This document shows positions 1-7,283 of a DNA stretch of 8,089 nt, one piece after another (within the stretch, counting starts at the first letter, position 1; each line of letters begins with the position of its first letter). Origin of the DNA: Erythrobacter sp. (GTDB taxonomy: Bacteria > Pseudomonadota > Alphaproteobacteria > Sphingomonadales > Sphingomonadaceae). The stretch is from contig JANQTR010000229.1 of the NCBI GenBank assembly GCA_030731635.1, forward strand, positions 1 to 8,089, in the 5' to 3' direction. Below the pieces are notes generated by a model. That model was not told where the DNA came from and searched no databases. It was given only the letters and a program-made list of their open reading frames with translations. A program made the position numbers and the translations under genes.

Positions 1-495
1 AACCGGCTGGTGCTGGCAGCCACCACCGCGGGCATGCTGATGGTGCCGGGCAACCCGGCTGCCTTCACCAAGATGGCCGACCCGCGCCGCTATATCGACC
101 CCGAATTCATGAACGAACATTTCGCCACACTTTATGGCGGTGTCGACAAGGACGGGGCCGAACACCAGAAGGACAGCCATATCGGCCGCCTGAAGCCCCC
201 TTCCCCGCGCGGTTACATGTACCAGTTGCTGTGCATGATGGGCTGGAGCAGTCTGCCCGCCCTACCATTCATGACCAAGCAGACGCTGATCATGATGGGC
301 GAGGATGATCAGATCGTGCCCGTGATCAACGGCAAGATCCTGAAAGCCATGATCCCCAATGCCCGGCTCCAGACCTTTGCCGGCGGCGGGCACCTGTTCC
401 TGCTGACCCACGCCGATGAAAGCGTGTCGGCAATTCGCGAATTTCTGGATGCGCCGGAATCGGTGAAGGAAGCCAAACGAATGGCGGCGGCCTAA
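1..495 (+). CDS. Poly(3-hydroxyalkanoate) depolymerase-like alpha/beta hydrolase (PhaZ type), 5'-truncated
   Basis: The gene enters from the left edge already in frame, and only its last 164 residues are present. The fragment resembles the C-terminal half of intracellular medium-chain PHA depolymerases (PhaZ of pseudomonads). It begins just after the expected nucleophile elbow with NRLVLAATTAG, followed by MVPGNP, the MADPRRYI segment, LYGG, a Tyr/Trp-rich QLLCMMGWSS stretch and an IPNARL motif. The catalytic acid is probably in GEDDQIVP (fragment residues 100-107) and the catalytic His in GGGHLFL (His131). The nucleophile Ser lies outside the window. Such enzymes hydrolyse stored polyester granules in the cytoplasm; that role is inferred by family and a different ester substrate is possible. 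The stop is TAA at 493-495. The amidohydrolase follows after 58 bases on the same strand, so the two may be cotranscribed. Confidence 0.8.
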   Translation, partial: NRLVLAATTAGMLMVPGNPAAFTKMADPRRYIDPEFMNEHFATLYGGVDKDGAEHQKDSHIGRLKPPSPRGYMYQLLCMMGWSSLPALPFMTKQTLIMMGEDDQIVPVINGKILKAMIPNARLQTFAGGGHLFLLTHADESVSAIREFLDAPESVKEAKRMAAA

Positions 496-510
496 GGCTG
501 CTGGACAGCC
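496..510 (+). terminator. Small hairpin directly after the hydrolase stop codon
   Basis: GGCTG (496-500) and CAGCC (506-510) form a 5-bp stem with the 5-base loop CTGGA, starting at the base after the TAA. No run of T follows, so this is not a convincing intrinsic terminator. It could slow 3' decay of the upstream message or be chance in GC-rich DNA. Confidence 0.2.
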
Positions 511-541
511 GCAACGGATTGCGACATTCTCTTTGCCAAAT

Positions 542-550
542 GGGAGAGAG
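542..550 (+). promoter_or_regulatory. Ribosome binding site of the amidohydrolase gene
   Basis: The purine-rich GGGAGAGAG lies immediately upstream of ATG 554, with the GGGAG core about 7 bases away. The reading frame is also open from a TTG at 533, but that start would put this site inside the coding region. ATG 554 is therefore preferred. Confidence 0.65.
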
Positions 551-553
551 AAC

Positions 554-2320
554 ATGGTGCACTATGACCTGATTATTCGGGGCGGCACGATTGTCGATGG
601 CACCGGCGCCCCGGGCTTTGCTGGTGATGTGGCCATCAAAGACGGGCTGATCGTCGCGGTCGGTCGGGTCGCCGGCACAGCAGAGAGCGAGATCGAGGCA
701 GCGGGCAAGGTGATAACCCCCGGCTTTGTCGATATTCACACCCACTATGATGGGCAGGCGACCTGGGATCAGGAAATGGGCCCGTCAAGCTGGCACGGGG
801 TGACCACGGTCGTCATGGGCAATTGCGGGGTTGGCTTTGCCCCTGCCAAGCCTGACCGCCATGAATGGCTGATCAGCCTGATGGAGGGTGTTGAAGACAT
901 CCCCGGCACTGCGTTGGCCGAAGGGATGACCTGGGACTGGGAAACCTTCCCCGAATATCTCGACGCGCTGGAAAAACTGCCGCGCACTATCGATGTCGGC
1001 ACCCACGTGCCCCATGGCGCAGTGCGCGCCTATGTGCTGGGTGACCGCGAACAGCCGGGTGCGGTGCCCACGGCCGATGATATCGCAGCCATGTCAGCCA
1101 TCGTCGAGGAAGGCGTGCGGGCCGGGGCGCTGGGCTTTTCAACTTCGCGCACAGTGCTGCACAAATCGGTCGATGGCGAGCTTGTTCCCGGCACCACTGC
1201 AACGCCCGAAGAACTGATCGCAATTGGCAAGGCGATGGGCCGCGCCACAGCGGCAGGCGGCCATGCTGTGTTCGAAATGGCGAGCGATTTGAAGCGCGAA
1301 TGGAACGAATTTGCCTGGATGGGCAAGCTCAGCCGCGAGGCAAAAATCCCCGTCACCTTCGCCGCCTTGCAATCAATCGCCAAGGAAATACCGCTCGACG
1401 AGCAGATCGCATTGATGCGCGCCGAAAACGACAATGGTGCCAATATCGTCGCCCAGATCGCATTGCGCGGCAACGGCATCATCATGGCGTGGCAGGGCAC
1501 AGTAAACCCGTTCGCGTTCCGCCCAAGCTGGCAGACGATCAAGGAATTGCCTTGGGACGAGCAAAAGGCCAAGCTGCTCAATCCCGCGTTCAAGGCGCAG
1601 TTGCTCGCCGAGCCCAATGATTATTCTTCCGCCCCGCAGGATATCCTCGGCGTGGTGATGGTAATCAGCCAAGGCTGGGCTTTGCAATATGAAATGGACC
1701 CGGACTTCGACTACGAACCGGGAGCGGACGCCAGCGTTAACGCCCGCGCGGCTGCGGCAGGGGTCGATGCTCAGGAATATGCCTATGATCTGCTGTGCAG
1801 GGACGATGGCAAGGGATTCATATACCTGCCTATTTTGAACTATGCCGATGGCAATCTCGACTTCCTGCACCCGCTACAACATGCCGATGATACGGTGAAT
1901 TCGCTGTCGGATGGCGGCGCGCATTGTGGGACAATCTGTGATGCTGCCTCGCCCACTTTCATGCTCGAACACTGGGTGAAAAGCCGCAAGCGGGGGTCAA
2001 GGATCAGCGTGGAGCAGGCGATCAAGCGCCAGTGCCGTGATACGGCGCTGCTTTATGGGCTGGAAGATCGCGGAGTGATCGCACCCGGCTATCTCGCTGA
2101 CATCAACGTGATCGACATGGACCGGCTCAAACTTGGCAAGCCGTGGCTGGCATTCGATCTACCCGCCGGCGGCAAGCGATTGCTACAAAAGGCTGAAGGC
2201 TATGTCTGCACGGTCAAGAATGGGGTGGTGACGTTCCGCGACGGCGTTTGGACGGGCGAAACGCCGGGAGGATTGATCCGCGGGCCGCAGCGCGCAGAAA
2301 TGGCGCAGGCAGCAGAGTAA
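554..2320 (+). CDS. Amidohydrolase family protein, N-acyl-D-amino-acid deacylase (D-aminoacylase) type
   Basis: This 588-residue cytosolic metal-dependent hydrolase of the amidohydrolase superfamily begins MVHYDLIIRGGTIVDGTG, the usual beta-sandwich opening. The metal-binding HxH is H62-T-H64 in VDIHTHYDG, and the D-aminoacylase Cys ligand matches C91 in MGNCGVGFAP. A further His is H237 in AGGHAVFEM, and the catalytic/metal Asp is D453 in LSDGGAH. The C-terminus returns to the composite domain (PGYLADINVIDMD, residues 511-523). Family members release free D-amino acids from N-acyl-D-amino acids. Here the second-site His normally found in an SHHK-like motif is not visible: residues 266-274 read PVTFAALQS. 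The real substrate may therefore differ (another N-acyl compound, a hydantoin-like or lactam ring). The start is ATG 554, set by a good ribosome binding site. The gene converges on the DUF2855 gene 21 bases downstream. Confidence 0.87.
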   Translation: MVHYDLIIRGGTIVDGTGAPGFAGDVAIKDGLIVAVGRVAGTAESEIEAAGKVITPGFVDIHTHYDGQATWDQEMGPSSWHGVTTVVMGNCGVGFAPAKPDRHEWLISLMEGVEDIPGTALAEGMTWDWETFPEYLDALEKLPRTIDVGTHVPHGAVRAYVLGDREQPGAVPTADDIAAMSAIVEEGVRAGALGFSTSRTVLHKSVDGELVPGTTATPEELIAIGKAMGRATAAGGHAVFEMASDLKREWNEFAWMGKLSREAKIPVTFAALQSIAKEIPLDEQIALMRAENDNGANIVAQIALRGNGIIMAWQGTVNPFAFRPSWQTIKELPWDEQKAKLLNPAFKAQLLAEPNDYSSAPQDILGVVMVISQGWALQYEMDPDFDYEPGADASVNARAAAAGVDAQEYAYDLLCRDDGKGFIYLPILNYADGNLDFLHPLQHADDTVNSLSDGGAHCGTICDAASPTFMLEHWVKSRKRGSRISVEQAIKRQCRDTALLYGLEDRGVIAPGYLADINVIDMDRLKLGKPWLAFDLPAGGKRLLQKAEGYVCTVKNGVVTFRDGVWTGETPGGLIRGPQRAEMAQAAE

Positions 2321-2328
2321 TCCGCGCG

Positions 2329-2342
2329 GGCCGTTCCCGGCC
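2329..2342. terminator. Possible short bidirectional hairpin between convergent genes
   Basis: GGCCG (2329-2333) and CGGCC (2338-2342) form a 5-bp GC stem with loop TTCC in the 21-base gap between the two stop codons. Its last base overlaps the DUF2855 stop codon. No U-tract is present on either side, so it is only a weak terminator candidate. Position between convergent genes is the main argument. Confidence 0.25.
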
Positions 2343-3439
2343 TAGGGTTCAATCACGATGCCCTTGGCCGGGTCGACATGGCCGCCGATCATTTCGAGGA
2401 AGGTCGCCCGCGCTGCGTCCAGCCCTTTTAGGCGCACTATCACGACCGAAGAACCTACTGCTGCAAGGAAGCCCTGCCATGCGGCAGCGGCCATTTTGCC
2501 GCCTTCTACTGCACCGTGCTCCTTGAAAAAGGATACGAAGTGATCAGGCGCAAAGAACAGCGCTGGTTTGGGGCCGGGCAGACCGCCTGACCCGCCAAAT
2601 CCAGCGCCGCGTTCCTCGATATGGGTCGCGCCAACCAGGCAGGAATATTTGAGGTTGTCCTCAAAATGATAGTGCACCGCTGCAAGCAGTTTTGCATTGC
2701 CGGCGAAATCCACGCTGACGCTGGGTTCCACGGGCACTGCGCCCAGATCATCATAGGCATAGACCGCGTCGTACAAGCCGGTGCCTCTGACAAAATCGAC
2801 ATTGGCCGCCGATGTAAGACCAATCCGCCTGATCCCCGGCGAATTCTGCTTCGCCACGCTGGCAAGCCCCATCGCGGTCTTGGACGAAGCGCTGGTGAGG
2901 ATGACTTGTTCCGCACCAAACCAGTCCTGAGCGCGCATGAAATAGTCGATCACAAACCCGGTCTTGAACAGCGGGCCGAAAATCATCCGTTCTGCTTCAT
3001 GCGCGGGATCATGTTCGGGATCGGCGCTCAGACGGGTATAGGCGTTATATACCGGGCTCATCGGCTGACGATAATCAGTCATGTCGGTGAAGCCGCCCGG
3101 ATGGACCTTGCCGGGCACCACATCCAGATGGCTTGCCATCGGTAAGTATCCGTAGACCCGTTCACCCACAGCAATGTCAGGGCAATTGCTTTCGATCACC
3201 TGCGCATGGCCCCACATCGGAACGATACCCATGCCGTCTGGCGCCTCTGCCTTTGGGGGGAAGAAGTCCCAGTATTTGAACCCGTCCCCCACCACCGCAT
3301 AGGTGATGTTGTTGGCGGTGACCGAGAAACTCTCGATGGCGAGCCGAACCGCGCCGTCAGCCAGCGGAGCGAGCGGAGTTTCGACTAGCGCGGTTTCGGT
3401 GAGCGCGCTCTTGCGGACATGGACTTGGGTGATGGTCAT
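2342..3439 (-). CDS. DUF2855 family protein (MDR-like, function unknown)
   Basis: This 365-residue protein matches what I know of DUF2855, an uncharacterised family related to medium-chain dehydrogenase/quinone reductases. Residues 31-100 are a GroES-like region with the signature stretches ESFSVTANNITYA, YWDFFPP, PMWGHAQVIES and VGERVYGYLPM. Residues about 177-260 resemble a Rossmann fold (VILTSASSKTAMGLA at 179-193, then RIGLTSAANVDFV and VSVDFAGNA), but SASSKT stands where a glycine-rich nucleotide motif is expected. No zinc ligand set typical of alcohol dehydrogenases is evident. The ATG at 3439-3437 overlaps the dnaN stop by one base (TGATG); a GTG one codon earlier would add a residue. 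No Shine-Dalgarno sequence is visible upstream, so translation probably depends on ribosomes finishing dnaN. NAD(P)H- or quinone-linked redox activity is a guess. The stop is TAG at 2344-2342. Confidence 0.85.
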   Translation of the reverse strand: MTITQVHVRKSALTETALVETPLAPLADGAVRLAIESFSVTANNITYAVVGDGFKYWDFFPPKAEAPDGMGIVPMWGHAQVIESNCPDIAVGERVYGYLPMASHLDVVPGKVHPGGFTDMTDYRQPMSPVYNAYTRLSADPEHDPAHEAERMIFGPLFKTGFVIDYFMRAQDWFGAEQVILTSASSKTAMGLASVAKQNSPGIRRIGLTSAANVDFVRGTGLYDAVYAYDDLGAVPVEPSVSVDFAGNAKLLAAVHYHFEDNLKYSCLVGATHIEERGAGFGGSGGLPGPKPALFFAPDHFVSFFKEHGAVEGGKMAAAAWQGFLAAVGSSVVIVRLKGLDAARATFLEMIGGHVDPAKGIVIEP

Positions 3440-3441
3440 CA
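3437..3441 (-). other. TGATG stop/start overlap joining dnaN and the DUF2855 gene
   Basis: On the minus strand dnaN ends GTG-TGA and the next ATG begins on the final A of that stop. Since no Shine-Dalgarno motif is apparent in the last bases of dnaN, termination-reinitiation is the likely way the DUF2855 gene is translated. Confidence 0.7.
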
Positions 3442-4566
3442 CACCCGCATCGGCATCAGCACATAAAGCGCCGGGCTGTTCTCGTTCTGTCGGATAAGCG
3501 TCGGCGCACCTGCGTCGGCGAGGTGCAGTTCGACCGTGTCGGAATCGATCTGGCCGAGGATGTCCTTGAGATAGTTGGCGTTGAAGCCGATCTCCATCCC
3601 TTCAGATTTATAATCAGCAGCCAGCTCTTCCGCCGCCGTGCCGTTGTCGGGCGAGGTCACCGAAAGCGTCACGCGGTCGTGATCGAGCCCGATCTTGACC
3701 GCACGGGTTTTCTCGGTGGCGATGGTCGCCACACGGTCAACGCCCGAGAAGAACAGCTTGGGATCGACTTTCAGCAGCTTGTCATTGCCGGTCGGGATCA
3801 CGCGGCTGTAATCGGGGAAGGTGCCATCGATCAGCTTGCTGGTGAGCACCACCCCACCTTCACCGCCGAAGGTGAAGCGGATCTTGCTCGCCGAAAGGTC
3901 GATCAGGACGTTGCTGTCCATCGCTTCTTCGAGGAGTTTGCGCAGTTCGCCCACGGCTTTGCGCGGCACGATCACGTCGGGCATCCCGGCGGCGCCTTCG
4001 GGACGCGGGAGAGTGAAACGCGCAAGGCGGTGGCCGTCAGTTGCCGCCGCTTTGAGCAACGGCTCATCCTCATCAGTCACATGAAAAAAGATACCGTTGA
4101 GATAGTAGCGCGTTTCCTCAGTCGAGATTGCAAACCGGGTGCGGTCGATCAGTTCCGCCAGCAGGCGCGCCGGCAGTTCGAAACTGGTCGGCAGATCGCC
4201 TTCGACGATCACCGGAAAATCATCGCGCGGCAATGTCGGCAATTTGAAGTTCGACCGGCCGGCCTTGACCTCAAGCCGGTTATCGCCGGTGGTCAGGCTG
4301 ACCTGGCTGCCTTCGGGCAACTTGCGCGCAATATCGAACAGCAAGTGCGCCGACACTGTGATCGCGCCCGACTGTTCGACCGATGACGCGGACATCGACT
4401 CAACCACTTGCAGGTCAAGGTCGGTCGCCATCACCCGCACTCTGCCGCCATCGCTGGCTTCGATCAGCACATTGGACAGGATTGGAATGGTGTTGCGCCG
4501 CTCCACCACCGATTGCACGTGGGAGAGGCACCGCAGCAGCGTCGCGCGTTCGATCGTGGCCTTCAT
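3439..4566 (-). CDS. dnaN: DNA polymerase III subunit beta (sliding clamp)
   Basis: This 375-residue, full-length beta clamp forms the homodimeric ring that tethers DNA polymerase III to DNA and binds clamp-interacting partners such as MutS, the loader delta subunit and translesion polymerases. The three repeated clamp domains are recognisable: the N-terminus MKATIERATLL with NTIPILSNVLIE (25-36), the central domain with AATDGHRLA (174-182), and the C-terminal domain with FPDYSRVIP (250-258). The protein ends with the diagnostic YVLMPMRV, which contributes to the partner-binding pocket. The start ATG at 4566-4564 is preceded by AGG at 4577-4575 with 8-base spacing. Neither dnaA nor recF, common neighbours elsewhere, is present. 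Upstream on the same strand is fabG after a 150-base gap with its own candidate promoter; downstream it is coupled to the DUF2855 gene. Confidence 0.98.
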   Translation of the reverse strand: MKATIERATLLRCLSHVQSVVERRNTIPILSNVLIEASDGGRVRVMATDLDLQVVESMSASSVEQSGAITVSAHLLFDIARKLPEGSQVSLTTGDNRLEVKAGRSNFKLPTLPRDDFPVIVEGDLPTSFELPARLLAELIDRTRFAISTEETRYYLNGIFFHVTDEDEPLLKAAATDGHRLARFTLPRPEGAAGMPDVIVPRKAVGELRKLLEEAMDSNVLIDLSASKIRFTFGGEGGVVLTSKLIDGTFPDYSRVIPTGNDKLLKVDPKLFFSGVDRVATIATEKTRAVKIGLDHDRVTLSVTSPDNGTAAEELAADYKSEGMEIGFNANYLKDILGQIDSDTVELHLADAGAPTLIRQNENSPALYVLMPMRV

Positions 4567-4639
4567 CGCTTTCGCCTATCGTTACTGGTTGTGGCACGAG
4601 AGCGAAGGAATCGCCCCCAAGCGCCGAAAAGTCCTCAAA

Positions 4640-4667
4640 ACCTTAGCGTGGCTGACAATACGGGCAA
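4640..4667 (-). promoter_or_regulatory. Candidate housekeeping promoter for dnaN
   Basis: In the 150-base gap between fabG and dnaN, the minus strand has TTGCCCG (4667-4661) and GCTAAGGT (4647-4640) separated by 13 bases. This approximates the Caulobacter-type sigma-70 pattern (TTGACGS, 10-14 bases, GCTANAWC), with mismatches in both boxes. Transcription would begin near 4633, leaving a leader of roughly 65 bases. I see no riboswitch or strong terminator in the rest of the gap. Confidence 0.35.
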
Positions 4668-4716
4668 GTTGGCGGCTTTGAGAGGAGCGACTCCGCTGGG
4701 GATAAGGCAGGCCAGA

Positions 4717-5481
4717 TTAGCCCAGCATCGCCATTCCGCCGTTCACGTGCAGCGTCTCACCGGTCACATAGGCGGCTTCACGGCTAGCCAGGAAGGCGAC
4801 TGCCGCGCCAATCTCTGCGCCCTCACCCATGCGGCCCATCGGAATCCGGCCGTTGATTGCAGCCTGCTGCTTTTCATCGAGTGCAGCGGTCATTGCGGTG
4901 CGGATGAAGCCGGGGGCGACACAGTTGGCGGTAATGCCGCGGCTGGCGACTTCCTGCGCGAAAGCCTTGGTCATGCCGGTCAGGCCTGCCTTGGCGGCGC
5001 AGTAATTCATCTGCCCCGGATTGCCGGTCGCGCCCACAACGCTGGTGATGTTGATGATCCGTCCGAACCGCGCCTTCATCATCGGCTTCGCGGCCGCGCG
5101 CATCAGCCTGAAGGCGGCTTCGAGGTTGATGCGGATCACCTGATCCCATTCATCATCCTTCATCCGCATCCCCAGATTATCGCGCGTGATGCCGGCATTG
5201 TTGACGAGGACATCCATCGTACCGAGCGTATCGAGCATCGCCGGGATCAGTTCTTCGACCTGTGTGGTGTTGCCCAGATCGCAAGTAATTTCGACATGCC
5301 CATCATGGTCGTGATGGGCGTAGGTTTGATTGAGCTCATCGCGAAAGGCGCGCAGCTTCGCAGGGTTCGATCCAGACAACGCCAACCGCGCACCCTGACT
5401 CGCGAGCGCATGGGCGATGCTCGATCCAATCCCGCCGCTTGCGCCGGTGACCAACGCATTCATGCCCTTGAGTGAAAACAT
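4717..5481 (-). CDS. fabG: 3-oxoacyl-[acyl-carrier-protein] reductase
   Basis: This 254-residue short-chain dehydrogenase reduces 3-ketoacyl-ACP to 3-hydroxyacyl-ACP with NADPH in type II fatty acid synthesis. It carries the cofactor motif TGASGGIG (12-19), NNAG (94-97) and the catalytic tetrad N119, S147 (NITSVVG), Y160 and K164 (NYCAAK). Other typical FabG stretches are PGFIRTAMT, RIPMGRMGE and the C-terminal YVTGETLHVNGGMAMLG. It is about ten residues longer than E. coli FabG, and the extra length appears to lie in a His-rich loop (HHDHDGH, 56-62) before the conserved CDL. The start at 5481 is supported by AAGGAG 8 bases upstream and by a one-base overlap with the fabD stop. Proximity to fabD distinguishes it from the many other SDR enzymes. 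The stop is TAA at 4719-4717. Confidence 0.95.
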   Translation of the reverse strand: MFSLKGMNALVTGASGGIGSSIAHALASQGARLALSGSNPAKLRAFRDELNQTYAHHDHDGHVEITCDLGNTTQVEELIPAMLDTLGTMDVLVNNAGITRDNLGMRMKDDEWDQVIRINLEAAFRLMRAAAKPMMKARFGRIINITSVVGATGNPGQMNYCAAKAGLTGMTKAFAQEVASRGITANCVAPGFIRTAMTAALDEKQQAAINGRIPMGRMGEGAEIGAAVAFLASREAAYVTGETLHVNGGMAMLG

Positions 5482-5495
5482 CAGGTCAACTCCTT
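5479..5495 (-). promoter_or_regulatory. fabD/fabG translational coupling site with strong ribosome binding site
   Basis: On the minus strand AAGGAG (5495-5490) sits inside the last codons of fabD, followed after 8 bases by TGATG, where the fabD stop and fabG start share one base. This fixes the fabG start and implies coordinated synthesis of the two enzymes. Confidence 0.8.
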
Positions 5496-6419
5496 CGCAA
5501 ACGCTTCAAGATCGTTCATCGTGACAAGGCTGGATACGCGCGCCTCACGGTCGATACGACCAACCATCGGGCCGAGCACCTTGCCGCCCAATTCGACGAA
5601 GTGTTCCACTCCATCGGCGCGCATGGCAAGCACGCTTTCGCGCCAGCGCACCCGTCCGGTCACCTGCTCGATCAGCAGCGCGCGTTCGGCTTCGGGGTCG
5701 GTAACGGCGGCGGCTGTAACATTGGCGTAAAGAGGCAGAGTGAAGGCTGCTGGTGGTGTTTGTGCCAGCGCCTCGGCCATACGCTCGGCAGCGGGCTGCA
5801 TTAGCGAGCAGTGGAACGGCGCGGAAACCGGCAGGATCATGCCGCGCTTGATCTCGAACTCCTTGACCAGTGCGACCGCGCGTTCAATTGCGGCGGTGTG
5901 GCCCGAGATCACCACTTGGCTGGGATCATTGTCATTGGCCACCTCGCATACCTCGCCTTGCGCGGCAGCTTCAGCGAGCGCCTTAGCCTGGTCGAGATTC
6001 GCGCCCAGCAGCACTGCCATCGTCCCCTCCCCCAAGGGCACTGCCGCCTGCATCGCCCGCCCGCGCAGTTTAAGCAGACGCGCGGTATCAGCCAGGCTGA
6101 ACGCGCCCACCGCACACAATGCGCTGTATTCGCCGAGCGAATGGCCAGCAACACACGCGCCCTGAGCCGTCAGGGTAACGCCAAAATCACGCTCGAGCAC
6201 GCGCAAGGTCGCAATTGCGTTGGCCATGATCGCTGGCTGCGCATTTTCTGTAAGAGTGAGTTGGTCCTCCGGCCCTTCGCGCATCAAGGCTGACAGGCGC
6301 TGTGACATGGCTTCGTCGACCTCACCAAACACTTCGCGTGCAGCGGCGCTGGCTTCGGCAAGCTCGGCCCCCATGCCAATTTTCTGGCTGCCCTGACCGG
6401 GAAAAAGAAACGCGCGCAT
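5481..6419 (-). CDS. fabD: Malonyl CoA-acyl carrier protein transacylase
   Basis: This 312-residue cytosolic transacylase moves malonyl from CoA to acyl carrier protein, supplying the extender unit for fatty acid synthesis. It opens MRAFLFPGQGSQKIGMG with the GQGSQ motif at 8-12. The nucleophile elbow GHSLGEYSAL places the catalytic Ser at 94. R119 in LRGRAMQ corresponds to the malonyl carboxylate-binding Arg, and the catalytic His is H203 in APFHCSLM. Length matches the family (about 310 residues). A G-run (6430-6426) lies about 6 bases before the ATG at 6419-6417. The upstream S66 peptidase gene ends only 33 bases away on the same strand, so fabD may share its transcript or have a promoter inside that gene. 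Its stop overlaps the fabG start. Confidence 0.97.
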   Translation of the reverse strand: MRAFLFPGQGSQKIGMGAELAEASAAAREVFGEVDEAMSQRLSALMREGPEDQLTLTENAQPAIMANAIATLRVLERDFGVTLTAQGACVAGHSLGEYSALCAVGAFSLADTARLLKLRGRAMQAAVPLGEGTMAVLLGANLDQAKALAEAAAQGEVCEVANDNDPSQVVISGHTAAIERAVALVKEFEIKRGMILPVSAPFHCSLMQPAAERMAEALAQTPPAAFTLPLYANVTAAAVTDPEAERALLIEQVTGRVRWRESVLAMRADGVEHFVELGGKVLGPMVGRIDREARVSSLVTMNDLEAFAKELT

Positions 6420-6452
6420 AGTTGACCCCCAAATGGATTTTGGCGCGGGCGG

Positions 6453-7283
6453 TTACGTCCGTGTGGGCGGGCTGGCAAGTCCGAAGGGCACAACCCTGTT
6501 GGCAGAATTGTGTCCGATAAGCGCGCGGCCAAGATACGGAATGCCCGCCCGGTCGCACCAGAAACGGGCGATATCTTCCTCGCCCTGGCCGAATTCGACA
6601 TAGTTTTCCGGCACGTCCGTGATTGCGCCGAGCCTGAGCCCCGCGATCCGGGGAAGTGTCCCGGCGAGGTGGAAAAACATTCGGTCGATCGCATAAAGGT
6701 GCTCGGCCACTTCCTCCACCATCACCACATGGCCGGTAAGATCGGGCATCAGCGGCGTGCCAGCCAGCATCGCTAGGGTGATCAGGTTAAACGCGGCCGC
6801 AGGCGTGGTGCCATCAAGGCTTGGCTCAAGCCCGCTGGTGTCCCCGCCGAGCCAGCGCAACACACGCCGGATCGCTTCACGCCCGCCGTCAGACCGTGCG
6901 CTGACCGGCATCGAACCATGGACGCTCTGCCCGATCCCGGCGCGGTACAAGGCAGCCAGCAAATAGCCGCAATCGGAAAAGCCGACGTAAGTCTTGGTCC
7001 GCGCCGCCGCGTTCATCTGCGCCACTGCCGCTTCGGCAATGCGGTTGGACCCATAGCCGCCTTTGGCAAACCACACGACATCGAAGGCGGGGTCATTGGC
7101 GCATTCGAGCAGTGCCGTCAGACGCCGCAAATCATCACCGGCAAAATGTCCCGCGCGTTCAAAACATTGATCGTGGAAGGTGACGCGATGCTCAGGAAAT
7201 TCCGCAGCTACCAACGCTATCAACGCATCGCGCTGTTCGTGCGTGATCGGGGTGGCAGGCGCGCAGATCGCGATATTCGTCAT
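6453..7283 (-). CDS. S66 family peptidase, LD-carboxypeptidase (LdcA-like)
   Basis: This serine peptidase of family S66 would cleave the terminal D-Ala from murein tetrapeptides between L- and D-residues, a cytoplasmic step of peptidoglycan recycling. From ATG 7283 the product has 276 residues. The N-terminus NIAICAPATPI matches the family opening. KGGYGSNRI (74-82) matches the usual RGGYG motif. The Ser nucleophile is S103 in VGFSDCGY, the acid is probably E190 in MVEEVAEHLYAIDR, and the His is H258 in IGHNSANRVVPFG. The usual Gly-Gly-Asn stretch before the acid is altered to AAAFNL. The frame is also open from ATG 7313 and TTG 7325; 7283 is preferred because it fits the family N-terminus and has AGG 9 bases upstream, though 7313 is possible. 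It is divergent from the Mur ligase and ends 33 bases before fabD. Related S66 enzymes act on microcin C7 (MccF type), but the neighbour favours murein recycling. Confidence 0.85.
   Translation of the reverse strand: MTNIAICAPATPITHEQRDALIALVAAEFPEHRVTFHDQCFERAGHFAGDDLRRLTALLECANDPAFDVVWFAKGGYGSNRIAEAAVAQMNAAARTKTYVGFSDCGYLLAALYRAGIGQSVHGSMPVSARSDGGREAIRRVLRWLGGDTSGLEPSLDGTTPAAAFNLITLAMLAGTPLMPDLTGHVVMVEEVAEHLYAIDRMFFHLAGTLPRIAGLRLGAITDVPENYVEFGQGEEDIARFWCDRAGIPYLGRALIGHNSANRVVPFGLASPPTRT

Noticed and set aside
533..553. A TTG start at 533 for the amidohydrolase
   Set aside because: It would bury the GGGAGAGAG ribosome binding site in coding sequence, and the added residues PNGREN are not part of the family N-terminus.
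1030..1617. A 195-codon minus-strand open frame inside the amidohydrolase gene
   Set aside because: It overlaps conserved catalytic-domain coding sequence and has no recognisable domain or ribosome binding site.
3523..4386. A 287-codon open frame antisense to dnaN
   Set aside because: The composition (Arg, His, Asp, Gln and Val rich) is the typical shadow of a GC-rich gene. dnaN on the other strand is certain.
4684..4698. A short inverted repeat (GGAG/CTCC or AGCG/CGCT) after fabG considered as a terminator
   Set aside because: The stem is only 4 bp and no T-run follows on the minus strand, so it is not distinguishable from chance.
4408..5475. A 355-codon open frame on the plus strand running across the dnaN leader and nearly all of fabG
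   Set aside because: It is antisense to two clearly recognisable genes, its translation resembles no family, and long antisense frames are common in GC-rich DNA. It also crosses the gap only because that gap lacks stops in one frame.
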